Counted from the stretch's first letter, positions 43,144 to 51,863 are shown. The stretch is 64,000 nucleotides of DNA from Desulforapulum autotrophicum HRM2 (GCF_000020365.1 NC_012108.1:4162001-4226000), one strand, 5' to 3'. The notes: generated from the letters alone by a model not told the origin. Program-made: numbers and translations.

Positions 43144-44797
43144 AGACTTTCACCTCGGGATTATCTTTAAAGGGTTCAAGAAAACCGAGGGCATCCTGGA
43201 ACCGGCCAAGGTTCATCAGACTAACGGCCATGCAGATGTTCAGATCCCTGCTCGATTTAAAGTGGCGTAAACCTGCCGTGGCCGTGGCAATGGCTGAATC
43301 AAACTGCCGCAGCTTCTGGAACAGCATGGCAAGGCCCAGAAAGGCACGATGGTCTGGATGATATCCCAGAGCCCGCTCAAACAAAAGCTGTGCCGTATCC
43401 ATGGGCTTTTTAACCCACGGGTTTTGGGCGTATTCCCCGTGGCTGAAGGTCAGGGCCAGGCGGGACAGAAAATCTGCATGCAAGGGATAAAGGGACTTTT
43501 CGTCCACAAGCTCAATGCCGGCTGCAAAATCGGACAGGTTTGAATAAAAACCCTTGCGCAGGGCGTGGCCAAAGGTCTTTACCCGGTCAAAATCAAGATC
43601 AGGGTCCATTTCAAACCAGGGAAGATCTTCAATTTTCCGGGACCACAACTGATCCGACAGCCTGCCCTGGTCCACAAGGCGTTGATAAAGGTGGGTTCCG
43701 GGAAAGAGCACCAGCAGGTAGAAAATAGCACTCAAAGGACGGATTTCCATGATCAGATCCAGGCTCTCCCTGATGGTCTTGTCGGTTTCGCCGGGTGAAC
43801 CATAGATAAAATAGGCCCTTGGCATGATGCCGTAGGAGACGGTGAGGGCAAAGGCCTTAACAATCCGTTCCCTGTCCATGGGTTTACCAAGGCGCTTGCG
43901 AATATCGGCAGAACCACTTTCAACCCCAAAGCTTATCTGGGTGCATCCGGCCCGTCTCATCCACAGGAGAATCTCAGAATCGATAAAATCCACCCTTGAG
44001 ATGGCCACCCAGGTGATGGGCAATTCCTGCTCAATGATGATGCGGCACACCTTGATCACCCGGGTTTTGTCCATGGTAAAGGTGTCGTCTGAAACAAAGA
44101 AATGGTTGATTCCCCGTTTCTCCAGCAGCGACAGCTGGGCCACAAACCATTCCGGAGAATGAAACCTTACCCGGGCGCCGGGCCAGAATCGGGGAGACCC
44201 GCAAAAGGTGCAATGCCCCGGACACCCCCTGGACAAAGAGACGTGCTGGAAGTCAAAGTAACGGCCGGGAATGGGCAGGGAGTCAAGGTCCTCAATGGGC
44301 CTGCGCTCCGGGGTGTGAACGATCTTGCCCAGACCGCCACGATGGGCAAGACCCTGGACCATGGCAGCAGGGTGTTTTTCATCCCGTTGCAGATGCTCTG
44401 CCAGCTCAAGGAAGGTGATCTCACCCTCCCCCTTGACCACATAGTCTAGTTCCGGGCACAGGGAAAAAAGATGGTCACACAAAAATGTGGCGCAGGGGCC
44501 ACCAAAAACAACTAAAATTTCAGGATCCACATCCTTGACAACCTTTGCCCCTTCCATGGCGCTGAATCGGTTGGCATTGAGGACACTGAATCCCACGATC
44601 CTGGGCCGCTCGGCAATAACCCGGGATCTGAGATGGTCCAGGGGATTCTCCTCAACGGCAAGGTTGACCACCTGGGTAGGAATCCGGTTCTCGTTTAAAA
44701 GGGCCGCAATGTAAAACAGCCCCATGGGAACCAACAGTGCATCCCCATCGGTTACCCGCGGGTCAAGGCAGGCTGGATTTACAAGCAAAACAGTCAT
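43115..44797 (-). CDS. B12-binding-domain radical SAM protein with C-terminal TPR-like region
   Basis: This 560-residue protein has an N-terminal B12-binding-like domain (about 1-150: NPACLDPRVTDGDALLVPMG). The radical SAM core carries the cluster motif CPGHCTFCG (SLSRGCPGHCTFCGSPRFWP) and the continuation SFGVESGSADIRKRLG. The last ~120 residues look like helical repeats (LFERALGYHPDHRAFLGLAM, DLNICMAVSLMNLGRFQDAL). No reaction can be predicted; methyltransferases, hopanoid and lipid enzymes share this layout. It overlaps the AmpG-like gene, so a cell-envelope role is possible. Confidence 0.82.
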   Translation of the reverse strand: MTVLLVNPACLDPRVTDGDALLVPMGLFYIAALLNENRIPTQVVNLAVEENPLDHLRSRVIAERPRIVGFSVLNANRFSAMEGAKVVKDVDPEILVVFGGPCATFLCDHLFSLCPELDYVVKGEGEITFLELAEHLQRDEKHPAAMVQGLAHRGGLGKIVHTPERRPIEDLDSLPIPGRYFDFQHVSLSRGCPGHCTFCGSPRFWPGARVRFHSPEWFVAQLSLLEKRGINHFFVSDDTFTMDKTRVIKVCRIIIEQELPITWVAISRVDFIDSEILLWMRRAGCTQISFGVESGSADIRKRLGKPMDRERIVKAFALTVSYGIMPRAYFIYGSPGETDKTIRESLDLIMEIRPLSAIFYLLVLFPGTHLYQRLVDQGRLSDQLWSRKIEDLPWFEMDPDLDFDRVKTFGHALRKGFYSNLSDFAAGIELVDEKSLYPLHADFLSRLALTFSHGEYAQNPWVKKPMDTAQLLFERALGYHPDHRAFLGLAMLFQKLRQFDSAIATATAGLRHFKSSRDLNICMAVSLMNLGRFQDALGFLEPFKDNPEVKVYVDACIGRI

Positions 44798-44824
44798 GGA
44801 AGTACGGGGTCCCCCGAACTCACC

Positions 44825-45406
44825 CTAGGAAAGGATGAGTTCATCAAGGGATCGTTTGGGTACATGGTGGACATCGTGTTCATCCCTGAAATAACGGATG
44901 TCTCCTTCGGGTGCAAGATCTTCAATAACGGCCTCTTCAACCGGTTTACCAAGGGCAAGCACCAGAAGGATTTCGTACCGCGGGTCAATGGCCAGGATCT
45001 TTCGAAGCCGTTTGGGGTCAAAGGCTGCAATCATGCATCCGGCAAGGCCATTTTCCCTTGCCCCAAGAAGAATGGACTGGGCGGCAATACCATGGTCGCA
45101 ACGAAAGTTCTTTGTAATGGTCGTATCCCCAAGGATCACAATGTATCCCGTGGGTTGTTCCGTCTCCACAGGCCCTTTCCAATCGGTCAGGTAGGCGGCC
45201 CATACAATACAGGGAAAAATCGCGTCGTTCCTGGCCTTGTCACAGGAGAGAACATACTTTAACGGCTGGAGATTGCCAGCTGAGGCTGAATGCCTTGCGT
45301 GGTCCACGAGACTACGCAACATCTTTTCGTCCAGTGAGTAGGAGGCGTCAAACCTGCGGCAGCTTCGATTGGCTTTGATCAGTTCAAGAACAGTCCGGTT
45401 TTTCAT
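44825..45406 (-). CDS. Nitroreductase-family flavoprotein
   Basis: This 193-residue protein has the FMN-binding N-terminus (LELIKANRSCRRFDASYSLD) and a GARENGLAGCMIAAFDPKRL segment typical of the family. It ends with a short extension. Substrate unknown. The ATG at 45406 (MKNRTVLELI) overlaps the rdgB stop by 4 nt (ATGA); an ATG three codons upstream is possible. It lies between rdgB and the radical SAM gene. Confidence 0.82.
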   Translation of the reverse strand: MKNRTVLELIKANRSCRRFDASYSLDEKMLRSLVDHARHSASAGNLQPLKYVLSCDKARNDAIFPCIVWAAYLTDWKGPVETEQPTGYIVILGDTTITKNFRCDHGIAAQSILLGARENGLAGCMIAAFDPKRLRKILAIDPRYEILLVLALGKPVEEAVIEDLAPEGDIRYFRDEHDVHHVPKRSLDELILS

Positions 45407-46041
45407 TCTGTACATATCACCTTGTCAAATTCGGGCATATTGATATCGATCCAGTCAAGCACCTTGTCAAACTCGGCTGCCACCTGGTGCAGGGCAATCC
45501 CCCTGTGGCTCACCCGACCTTTCTCGTCCATGGAAATCTGGGCAAATGTTTTGTTCAACTCGGGATAAAAGAACAGGGGATCATAGCCAAAGCCGTTCTC
45601 ACCACTTGGCTGTTCAAGAATCGTCCCTTGGCACTGTCCCTCATAGGTCAGGGCGGCACCCGTTGGCACGGCAATGGAGATAACACATTGAAACGCGGCC
45701 TTTCTGTTGGTCTTGCCCTTCATCTGTTCCAGAAGCTTTTCCCAGTTCTCCCGGTCCGTTGCATTCTCGCCGGCATAGCGGGCCGACCGGACACCGGGTG
45801 CCCCGTCAAGGGCATCAACCACAAGGCCAGAATCATCGGCCATGGCGGGATAGCCAAGCACCCTTGCCGCAAAGGCCGCCTTTTTATAGGCATTGTCGTC
45901 AAAGGTTTCCCCATCCTCTTCAATTTCAGGGATGGGTCCAAAATCATCCAGATTCTTTATCTCAACGGGAAACCCCTTTAAAAGGGCCCTGATCTCACGG
46001 GTTTTTCCCTTGTTTCTTGTTGCAATCACGAGAATGGTCAC
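45403..46041 (-). CDS. rdgB: RdgB/HAM1 non-canonical purine NTP pyrophosphatase
   Basis: This 212-residue protein hydrolyses XTP/dITP to keep damaged purines out of nucleic acids. It shows the family signatures ATRNKGKTREIRALL, the acidic triad region AMADDSGLVVDALDGAPGV, and FGYDPLFFYPELNKTFAQIS. The start is a GTG at 46041 (giving MTILVIATRNKGK) with AGGAG six bases before it. An ATG at 46056 or 46113 is in frame but lacks a ribosome-binding site. It overlaps the nitroreductase gene by 4 nt. Confidence 0.9.
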   Translation of the reverse strand: MTILVIATRNKGKTREIRALLKGFPVEIKNLDDFGPIPEIEEDGETFDDNAYKKAAFAARVLGYPAMADDSGLVVDALDGAPGVRSARYAGENATDRENWEKLLEQMKGKTNRKAAFQCVISIAVPTGAALTYEGQCQGTILEQPSGENGFGYDPLFFYPELNKTFAQISMDEKGRVSHRGIALHQVAAEFDKVLDWIDINMPEFDKVICTE

Positions 46042-46241
46042 CTGTATCTCCTGCATTGGCGACACCCGATTTAACGGTTTTTTCCGGGGTCGTCCAAATG
46101 TTTTTTTGCCCATGGCAAAGGTTAAAATAAATAGAGTATAAGCCAGAAGCAGGTTTTTGTAAAGGAATCCCCTTGCCAGCGTAAACCCAAGGCACTGTAT
46201 TTTTTATATGAAACTTCATTTAATTCCTGCCTGCCGATCTA

Positions 46242-47414
46242 TTAAAATCGAAGCGAACGATACACCCTTGTGCCCTCAATAATGTTGAGATCATTCAGGC
46301 CAATTGTTTTTGAAAAACCTGAAGAGATTTCCAGGTTATGAACGCCTGCATCAAGTTGAATCCGGACAAGCAACAGTCTGCCCGGCAAAAGCTCCCACGA
46401 TCGTGTATCTGCCTCCTCGAGTAGAAAGAGAATTATCCTTGCCGCATCTTCAAGGAATTCATTCTCCTTGCCAAACTGCTGGGCAATGGCTTCTTTTGCA
46501 CCGACCCTCAACACTTGCCTGGAAAGAATTGCAGCCGATCTTTGCTCAAGGGATTTTTCAGCAACCGCTCCCATGCTGGTTGATCGTGTCAGGGGGGCAA
46601 GGATTTGGCCATCTGATCGGATCACCAGGGGAGGCGCCTCAGAAGGGGCTTTGTATCTGGGGACTGAAATCCGGATGGATGGCGGCAGAATAATGTTTGT
46701 GGAAACCTTTGGGGGAATGAGGCCCTGGCCCACAAAGAGAACCAACTCTCCGGTTCCCGGTTCCGCCAGAACGGGCATCTCTGGCTTTTGCCCCATGGCC
46801 CGGTAAAGTTTGTCATACTCAATGCGGACATCATCCCAAAGATTCATATTTTCATAACAAAGGGCGATAAGTGCCCGGGTAAAATAATCGTTCTCCAGGG
46901 ATACGGGATACCTGTCAAAGACCTCAAGGGCCTGTTTTGCCTCCACCAGGGCACTTTCATTCTTATGCTGGAGCAGAAAATTCATCATTAAAAAGGTGTG
47001 CACCCAGAGTTGCTCACAGTATTCACCCTTGTAGGTGGTGACGTTATCATTGAGCAGAACTGCCGAGGACTGTTCCCTTATGCTGATCTGCTCCTGGGCT
47101 TTGATAAGCCTGGCAGACTCCAATAATACCCCGGTGCTTTTTTCATAGGCCCCAAGGTCGTGGAGGATCACCCCCTTTTCCATATGACACAGGAGCTGAT
47201 CCCTCGGGGATACTTTTTTACAATCATTGAGAATAAGATCAGCCTGGGCAGGGTCTCCCCCATAAAATGCACGCCTTGCCTTTTTAAGGGGAAGACTTGA
47301 GCAACCAGTCAATAGAATCATAAGGATCGTCAATAGGATTCTGGAACAGATCATGCCCTGGTTGGCTCTGCCCTGAGCGGCACTGGAATGAATCTTTGCC
47401 ATGGTCGGGGCCAT
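46242..47414 (-). CDS. Lipoprotein with TPR-like N-half
   Basis: This 390-residue protein has a lipoprotein signal ending LLTGCSS (Cys about 38 from the first Met, or about 18 from the Met at position 21, so the start is uncertain). A helical region follows (MEKGVILHDLGAYEKSTGVL, ALVEAKQALEVFDRYPVSLE), then a beta-rich C-terminal half (VSTNIILPPSIRISVPRYKA). It shares TAATG with the end of the LpoB-like gene, so the two act together. COG3014-type lipoproteins have this context. No enzymatic motif is visible. Confidence 0.75.
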   Translation of the reverse strand: MAPTMAKIHSSAAQGRANQGMICSRILLTILMILLTGCSSLPLKKARRAFYGGDPAQADLILNDCKKVSPRDQLLCHMEKGVILHDLGAYEKSTGVLLESARLIKAQEQISIREQSSAVLLNDNVTTYKGEYCEQLWVHTFLMMNFLLQHKNESALVEAKQALEVFDRYPVSLENDYFTRALIALCYENMNLWDDVRIEYDKLYRAMGQKPEMPVLAEPGTGELVLFVGQGLIPPKVSTNIILPPSIRISVPRYKAPSEAPPLVIRSDGQILAPLTRSTSMGAVAEKSLEQRSAAILSRQVLRVGAKEAIAQQFGKENEFLEDAARIILFLLEEADTRSWELLPGRLLLVRIQLDAGVHNLEISSGFSKTIGLNDLNIIEGTRVYRSLRF

Positions 47415-48028
47415 TACCAGCCGATAACAGGCCTGGAGGCTTCCCGGGCAAGCTCAGCCTGATCCGCATAAACGATTTCGCCTGTTGTAAGATCCGTCAG
47501 GGTCATGTCAAGACTGTAGTAAATCCGTTCGCTTTTGTTGAGCCGCCACTGTCTCGGCTGGTCTTTTTTGATGGACCTCAGGGTTCCGCTCAGAATATAA
47601 TCCGCCCCAAGCTGACGCCCCTGGTCAACCCGCATGGACGGGTCCACATATCCCCGGGACTGGTAGCGGGTCTCTTTTTGAATGTTTTTCCGTTGAGTCT
47701 CATTGATAAAACGAAACTTTCCAGATTGAATGAGTTTCATCCTGATTTCATCGGTGATGCCGCCCGTACTGATGTGTTCGGAAGTTTCGTTGACAACAGG
47801 ATAAACAATCAGGATTGGTTTTGATGCCTGCACTGGAAAAAGGGGAGCACCCAGCAGGGGAGTGACAAGTCTTTCCACAATCTGTTTTTTATCTGAAAAA
47901 TCATAACTTGCACCATAGTGAATTTCATCTTTTGGGTTAAGATTTCTGGTGGTTGCACCACAGCCCACCATGGTGAACACAGCAAAACAGGTTACCAGCA
48001 TCAGAACACTCAAACAATTTTTTTTCAT
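47414..48028 (-). CDS. LpoB-like lipoprotein (penicillin-binding protein activator family)
   Basis: This 204-residue protein has a lipoprotein signal (MLVTCFAVFTMVGCGATTRN). The main domain matches the LpoB/CsgG-like fold (PILIVYPVVNETSEHISTGG, ITDEIRMKLIQSGKFRFINE, GADYILSGTLRSIKKDQP). In enteric bacteria LpoB activates PBP1b. The role here is inferred from family. It is the first gene of the two-lipoprotein pair. Confidence 0.78.
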   Translation of the reverse strand: MKKNCLSVLMLVTCFAVFTMVGCGATTRNLNPKDEIHYGASYDFSDKKQIVERLVTPLLGAPLFPVQASKPILIVYPVVNETSEHISTGGITDEIRMKLIQSGKFRFINETQRKNIQKETRYQSRGYVDPSMRVDQGRQLGADYILSGTLRSIKKDQPRQWRLNKSERIYYSLDMTLTDLTTGEIVYADQAELAREASRPVIGW

Positions 48029-48056
48029 GGGACCATGTCCTTTATTTAATGATTAA

Positions 48057-48092
48057 CCGCCTGACACCCTTTCGGTCTTGCCGATCAGGCGG
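48057..48092. other. Hairpin in the lpoB-ompA divergent gap
   Basis: CCGCCTGA and TCAGGCGG form an 8-bp stem with a 20-nt loop, 29 bp from the LpoB-like start. It is in the leader of the minus-strand gene; it could be a regulatory hairpin. Nothing further is clear in the 292-bp gap 48029-48320, apart from the repeat remnant at 48164. Confidence 0.25.
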
Positions 48093-48163
48093 GTCAAATG
48101 GTAGTATAAACTATCAAAAAACATATACACTGGCGAATAATAATCAAGGGGGGCCTATTGCTG

Positions 48164-48205
48164 ACTCCTCAATGCTCACCAAAAGGACACCGATTGCCCC
48201 TCCCA
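48164..48205. repeat. Remnant of the 38017-type palindromic element
   Basis: The stretch CTCAATGCTCACC, then GGACACCGATTGCCCC, matches the right half of the 38017-38259 element (CTCAATGTTCAGC..., CACCGATTGCCCC). No left half is present, so it is a degenerate copy. Confidence 0.5.
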
Positions 48206-48320
48206 TGGGGATTCCCAGGATTAGAATAGCTGCAGGCAAGTGATTGACCTTGATAAAAGAATCTGCATGTCTTATTCTTTGTAGTCAAAGATTCAACACA
48301 ATAACCGTTGGGAGGTAAAG

Positions 48321-48962
48321 ATGAAAAAATTTACGGCGATTGCCGTTATAGCAGCAGTTCCATTGGTGATGGCCTCGTGTGCAGGCATGACAAACCAGGA
48401 AAGTCGGACAAAGGAGGGCGTAATCGTTGGAGCCGGACTCGGTGCCATTCTGGGCCAGGCCATTGGTGGAGACACCGAGGGCACCCTGATCGGTGCAGGC
48501 CTTGGGGCCGCCATTGGCGGCGTTGCTGGCAACCAGATCGGCGCCTACATGGACCGCCAGGAACAGGCCCTCAGAAGCGCCGTTGCCACATCCGAGGCGG
48601 CCAGCATCCAGCGGTCCCAGAACGTTCTAACAGCCACTTTCAAGGCCAACACTTTTTTTGATTTTGACTCGTCGACTTTAAAGCCCGGTGCTTATTCGGA
48701 ACTTGACAGGGTGGCAAAGGTGCTCAGGGATTTTCCCCAGACCAGAATCCGCGTTGAAGGGCACACAGACTCAAAGGGGACTGACCAGTATAATATGCTG
48801 CTTTCCCAAAGGCGGGCCCAGGCCGTTACCGATGCCCTGGTCCAGCGGGGAGTCGATCCCATGCGCATGGAGAGTATCGGCTTTGGCGAATCCCAGCCGG
48901 TTTCCTCAAACGATGGAGACAACCGTCGGGTAAACATTGTCATCATTCCGGTCCAGAGCTGA
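48321..48962 (+). CDS. OmpA-family outer-membrane lipoprotein
   Basis: This 213-residue protein has a lipoprotein signal (IAAVPLVMASCAGMTNQE). A glycine-rich membrane-like glycine zipper follows (VGAGLGAILGQAIGGDTEGT, AGLGAAIGGVAGNQIG) and then an OmpA-C peptidoglycan-binding domain (FFDFDSSTLKPGAYSELDRV, VEGHTDSKGTDQYNMLLSQR). It anchors the outer membrane to the cell wall. GGGAGG lies before the ATG. It converges on the panP gene with a 16-bp gap. Confidence 0.88.
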   Translation: MKKFTAIAVIAAVPLVMASCAGMTNQESRTKEGVIVGAGLGAILGQAIGGDTEGTLIGAGLGAAIGGVAGNQIGAYMDRQEQALRSAVATSEAASIQRSQNVLTATFKANTFFDFDSSTLKPGAYSELDRVAKVLRDFPQTRIRVEGHTDSKGTDQYNMLLSQRRAQAVTDALVQRGVDPMRMESIGFGESQPVSSNDGDNRRVNIVIIPVQS

Positions 48963-48978
48963 ACAACGGGCAGGCGGT

Positions 48979-50607
48979 TTAGAGAATCTGTGGTATCGGA
49001 TCACAAAAACCCTGCCCGATCCTCTCCTGCTCGTCAAGGATTTCCCTTAGAACAGCATTTGTGGTCATGGGGTTCATGATCACCGAACGTAAAACCACAC
49101 GTCCCCCTTCACTCCCGGGCACAGGGCAGATCCGGGTCCGGGAGACAAAACTCTTTCCCGCCTCCCGCTGGGTTCGCTGGATGTAAATATTGAGTTCATC
49201 AAGATAGCCGTTAAGGATCTCTCGTCCCTTGGGGTCTGCATGTTCAAGCCGCCTGCAGACATCAGGGGGAACCATCCGGTAGGTCAGGATGTTGAGTTCC
49301 GGCGGGGTGACCACCTCAAACATAACCCGTTGTTCAATCTCAGCGGCAAAGGCCTTTGCCGTCTCAATACCATGGTCTATCATCAGGGCATAGCCCCGGC
49401 TGCCCATGATCTTGAGGGAACTGTCCAGGATCAGGGCGTTGGCCTCCCTTGATCCCTCCAGGGATTTGATGCCCAGATCCACACTCCCCTCACGGTTCAC
49501 ATAATTGGAATAATAGGCGATCTGGTCCATGGCCCCAGGATCCCTGAAGTAGACCATACCGCTTGTCATGGGCATATAAAACTGCTTGTGCCCGTCCATG
49601 GAAACTGAATCTGCCCGCTCAATCCCCTTTAAAAGCGGTGCATACCGCTCACTCAAAAGCACGGGTCCGCCCCAGGCCGCATCCACATGGAAATGGATGC
49701 CCTGGCCAAGGCAGAGGTCAGCCATCTCCCCAAGTGGGTCCACCGTGCCTGTTTCAGTGGCTCCTGCAATGCCCACAACGGCTATGATTCCTGTTTTACC
49801 GTCTTTCTTGAGGTTTCGGATGGTAACTTCAAGCTTTTTCATGTCCATGCGCTGGTGCTGATCCACATCCATGGCCAGGACATTACTGTTGCCAAGCCCC
49901 AGGATTCCGCCCGCTTTTTTCAGGGAATAATGTCCCCGTTTGGAAACAAGAATAACGGCCCGTTCCACCCCCTTTGCCTGCATGGCAGCAGCCATGCCCT
50001 GTTGTTCAACCCCGGCACCCAGGAAATGGTTCCTGGCAACCCACATGGCCATGAGGTTTGCCGTTGTCCCACCAGTGGTAAAGGCCCCAAGGGAAGTGTC
50101 AACACTCTGGACATGGGTCTGGTAAAAGGCCTCATCCCTGCGATAAATCAAACGGTGTATCTTGGCCAGCACCTGTTTTTCAATGACCGAAAGCACCTTT
50201 GATGTCTCAAGCTTGATCACGTTCTGGTTCAGGGCCGCCACTATGGTTTTAAGATGAACCATGAAAAAAGGAATAGCCGCCGTCATATGCCCGACAAAAT
50301 AGGGTGAAGCCACGTTGACGGCCCTGGGGGCAATTTTATGAATGATGTCAGAAATAACGTTCTCAAGCTTTTTTTCAGGGTCTGGACTGATCAGCGTATC
50401 CCGGTACAGATTGGTCAACTCCAGCAGACTGATCTCCTGGGTGACCCCCACATTGGAGTTTAAAAAATCATGGAGCCCAAACAGAATCTGCTCCATATAT
50501 TTAACAAGCGTCTTCCGACACGCCTCATCCTCTGGTCGGATAAAAATCCGTTCAAGGGTTTTCCAGTCCGCGATGAGGCTGGGATTTTTCCTATCGTTGC
50601 TGTTCAT
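48979..50607 (-). CDS. panP: PanP-like PLP-dependent aspartate 1-decarboxylase
   Basis: This ~542-residue group II PLP decarboxylase resembles PanP, which makes beta-alanine for pantothenate and CoA in place of pyruvoyl PanD. Visible matches are SPYFVGHMTAAIPFFMVHLK, LGAFTTGGTTANLMAMWVAR, the PLP lysine in SVSMDGHKQFYMPMTSGMVY, and the C-terminal REAGKSFVSRTRICPVPG block typical of PanP. Other group II decarboxylases (glutamate, tyrosine) share the core, so the specific substrate is inferred. The ATG at 50607 (MNSNDRKNPSLIAD) is chosen; a GTG at 50643 is possible. Confidence 0.82.
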   Translation of the reverse strand: MNSNDRKNPSLIADWKTLERIFIRPEDEACRKTLVKYMEQILFGLHDFLNSNVGVTQEISLLELTNLYRDTLISPDPEKKLENVISDIIHKIAPRAVNVASPYFVGHMTAAIPFFMVHLKTIVAALNQNVIKLETSKVLSVIEKQVLAKIHRLIYRRDEAFYQTHVQSVDTSLGAFTTGGTTANLMAMWVARNHFLGAGVEQQGMAAAMQAKGVERAVILVSKRGHYSLKKAGGILGLGNSNVLAMDVDQHQRMDMKKLEVTIRNLKKDGKTGIIAVVGIAGATETGTVDPLGEMADLCLGQGIHFHVDAAWGGPVLLSERYAPLLKGIERADSVSMDGHKQFYMPMTSGMVYFRDPGAMDQIAYYSNYVNREGSVDLGIKSLEGSREANALILDSSLKIMGSRGYALMIDHGIETAKAFAAEIEQRVMFEVVTPPELNILTYRMVPPDVCRRLEHADPKGREILNGYLDELNIYIQRTQREAGKSFVSRTRICPVPGSEGGRVVLRSVIMNPMTTNAVLREILDEQERIGQGFCDPIPQIL

Positions 50608-50768
50608 CTGTCCAACTTTTTTAGAGTTATGGGTAACCGTCACTGCCCGGACACCTAACCATATTTCACCTGAAAACTCAATAAATATGGACGAGTTTTA
50701 TTCTTTTGCACAGTTTTTCCGGGTATGGTAAAGAAATCAGACGATTATCCATCAAACAAGGAGTTCCC

Positions 50769-51221
50769 ATGGACCAGACATTGTCAGATGAGAGAATTGC
50801 GTTTCTGAGAAGCGATTATGAACAGGGATTTATCCGCTACTGCGGTTTCAGGGCAGACAAAATCACCCCTGGCAGGTTCACCTCCCGTGTTAAGATCGAC
50901 GATCACCACCGCCAGCAGGACGGATTCATCCATGCAGGTGTCATGGCCACCATGGCCGATCACACGGCAGGCTATTCCGCCTTTACCGTTGTGGATGACA
51001 CCTTTCAGATCCTGTCCATTGAATTTAAGATCAACTTTTTAAAACCCGCCTTTGGAGCGGGGTTGGCGTGTGAATCAACCGTCATCAGAAAAGGCAGGCA
51101 GATTCTGGTTGCCGAATCTGAGGTGTACGACCTGAGAGACAAAGAAAGGGTACTTGCGGCCAAGGCCACGGTAACCCTCATGGCAGTTCCCAAGGAGACC
51201 CTGGTCCAGCAAAGCAAATAA
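50769..51221 (+). CDS. PaaI-type hotdog thioesterase
   Basis: This 150-residue protein has the hotdog fold. The catalytic/binding motif is DGFIHAGVMATMADHTAGYS, the HxGxxxxxxD region of the PaaI family, and a core strand ISIEFKINFLKPA-like follows (LSIEFKINFLKPAFGAGLAC). It would hydrolyse acyl-CoA thioesters; substrate unknown. The ATG at 50769 has AAGGAG 4 bases upstream; a reading from 50706 lacks one. Its 3' side is the palindromic repeat region. Confidence 0.85.
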   Translation: MDQTLSDERIAFLRSDYEQGFIRYCGFRADKITPGRFTSRVKIDDHHRQQDGFIHAGVMATMADHTAGYSAFTVVDDTFQILSIEFKINFLKPAFGAGLACESTVIRKGRQILVAESEVYDLRDKERVLAAKATVTLMAVPKETLVQQSK

Positions 51222-51299
51222 CACCCTTGACGAAATCAGACGGATACCCCCGCAAGGCAGGGTTACTTTAACGTTCACTGGAATGATACAATCAGCACA

Positions 51300-51342
51300 G
51301 CCGGAGCGAGAGATGGCATCCGGCCACAACGAATGATGAAAC
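51300..51342. repeat. Outer half of palindromic cassette 1
   Basis: A CCGGA...TCCGG hairpin is followed by GGCCACAACGAATGATGAAAC. This matches the left side of the 29-nt junctions (CACAACGAA...ATGAAAC) at 51515 and 51814. It begins 78 bp after the thioesterase stop and leads straight into cassette 1. Confidence 0.6.
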
Positions 51343-51354
51343 TCGACAGTAGTA

Positions 51355-51494
51355 GGCCGGTGGGAACGGGTGTTGCCTTGAACGGGTTAAATGGCAACGG
51401 TGGACACGAGGTCCAAGGAGTTGCCATTTCCCTCGGAGCAGGCCATGGACGGCCTGCGAGAATGAGTGAAGGGCAACACCCGTTTCCGCCGGCC
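51355..51494. ncRNA. Structured cassette unit A (three-helix fold)
   Basis: This unit folds as P1 (25 bp; 51355-51379 with 51470-51494), P2 (51389-51398 with 51420-51429, with inner P2a TGGAC/GTCCA) and P3 (GCAGGCC/GGCCTGC, loop ATGGAC, with a bulged GGA beside it). Unit B (51864-52004) has the same plan with compensatory changes. No ORF or promoter is assigned; it may be an RNA or a structured DNA repeat. Confidence 0.65.
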
Positions 51495-51505
51495 GGTCGA
51501 AGCGA

Positions 51506-51552
51506 GTTTCATATAACCCACATGTCCTAGCGGACACAACGAAATATGAAAC
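51506..51552. repeat. REP-type junction 1 between cassettes
   Basis: GTTTCATAT...ATATGAAAC palindrome with GTCC-TAGC-GGAC core. Contains the 29-nt sequence shared exactly with junction 2 (51804-51851). Confidence 0.75.
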
Positions 51553-51567
51553 ACGATGATACAGGGC

Positions 51568-51770
51568 AGACGATAGTACCATTCCGCCCCCTTTGGTTAC
51601 CCTGACCGGAACGGTAAACGTCGGGGGGATTTCTGCCCTTCCAGACTAAAGCGCAGGAACTGCGGGCTAAAGTCCTCAAACAGCCTGCGCTTCTTAACGC
51701 CTGGAAGGGCAAAAATCCTATCCCCTTTGGTTTACAATGTTCCGATCAGGGAAACCAAAGAGGGCTCGAA
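51568..51770. repeat. Cassette 2: long hairpin related to the 38017 element
   Basis: The arms 51588-51644 and 51701-51764 pair through most of their length (for example TTCTGCCCTTCCAG with CTGGAAGGGC). The inner helix AAGCGCAGG / CCTGCGCTT carries a 26-nt apical loop (51658-51683) that starts AACT and ends CCTCAAACA, like the loop at 38121-38146 (AACT...CCTCAAACA). The flanking sequence shares GTCGGGGG and ATCCTATCCCC with that copy. No ORF. Confidence 0.6.
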
Positions 51771-51803
51771 AGTCGAGACTTTCACAATGATGTTTCGACA
51801 TGA

Positions 51804-51851
51804 GTTTCTTATAAACCCACATGTCCTAGCGGACACAACGAAGCATGAAAC
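51804..51851. repeat. REP-type junction 2 between cassettes
   Basis: GTTTCTTATAAACCC, GTCC-TAGC-GGAC, then CACAACGAAGCATGAAAC. The central 29 nt (51814-51842) are identical to those in junction 1. Confidence 0.75.
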
Positions 51852-51863
51852 TATATAGCAGTA

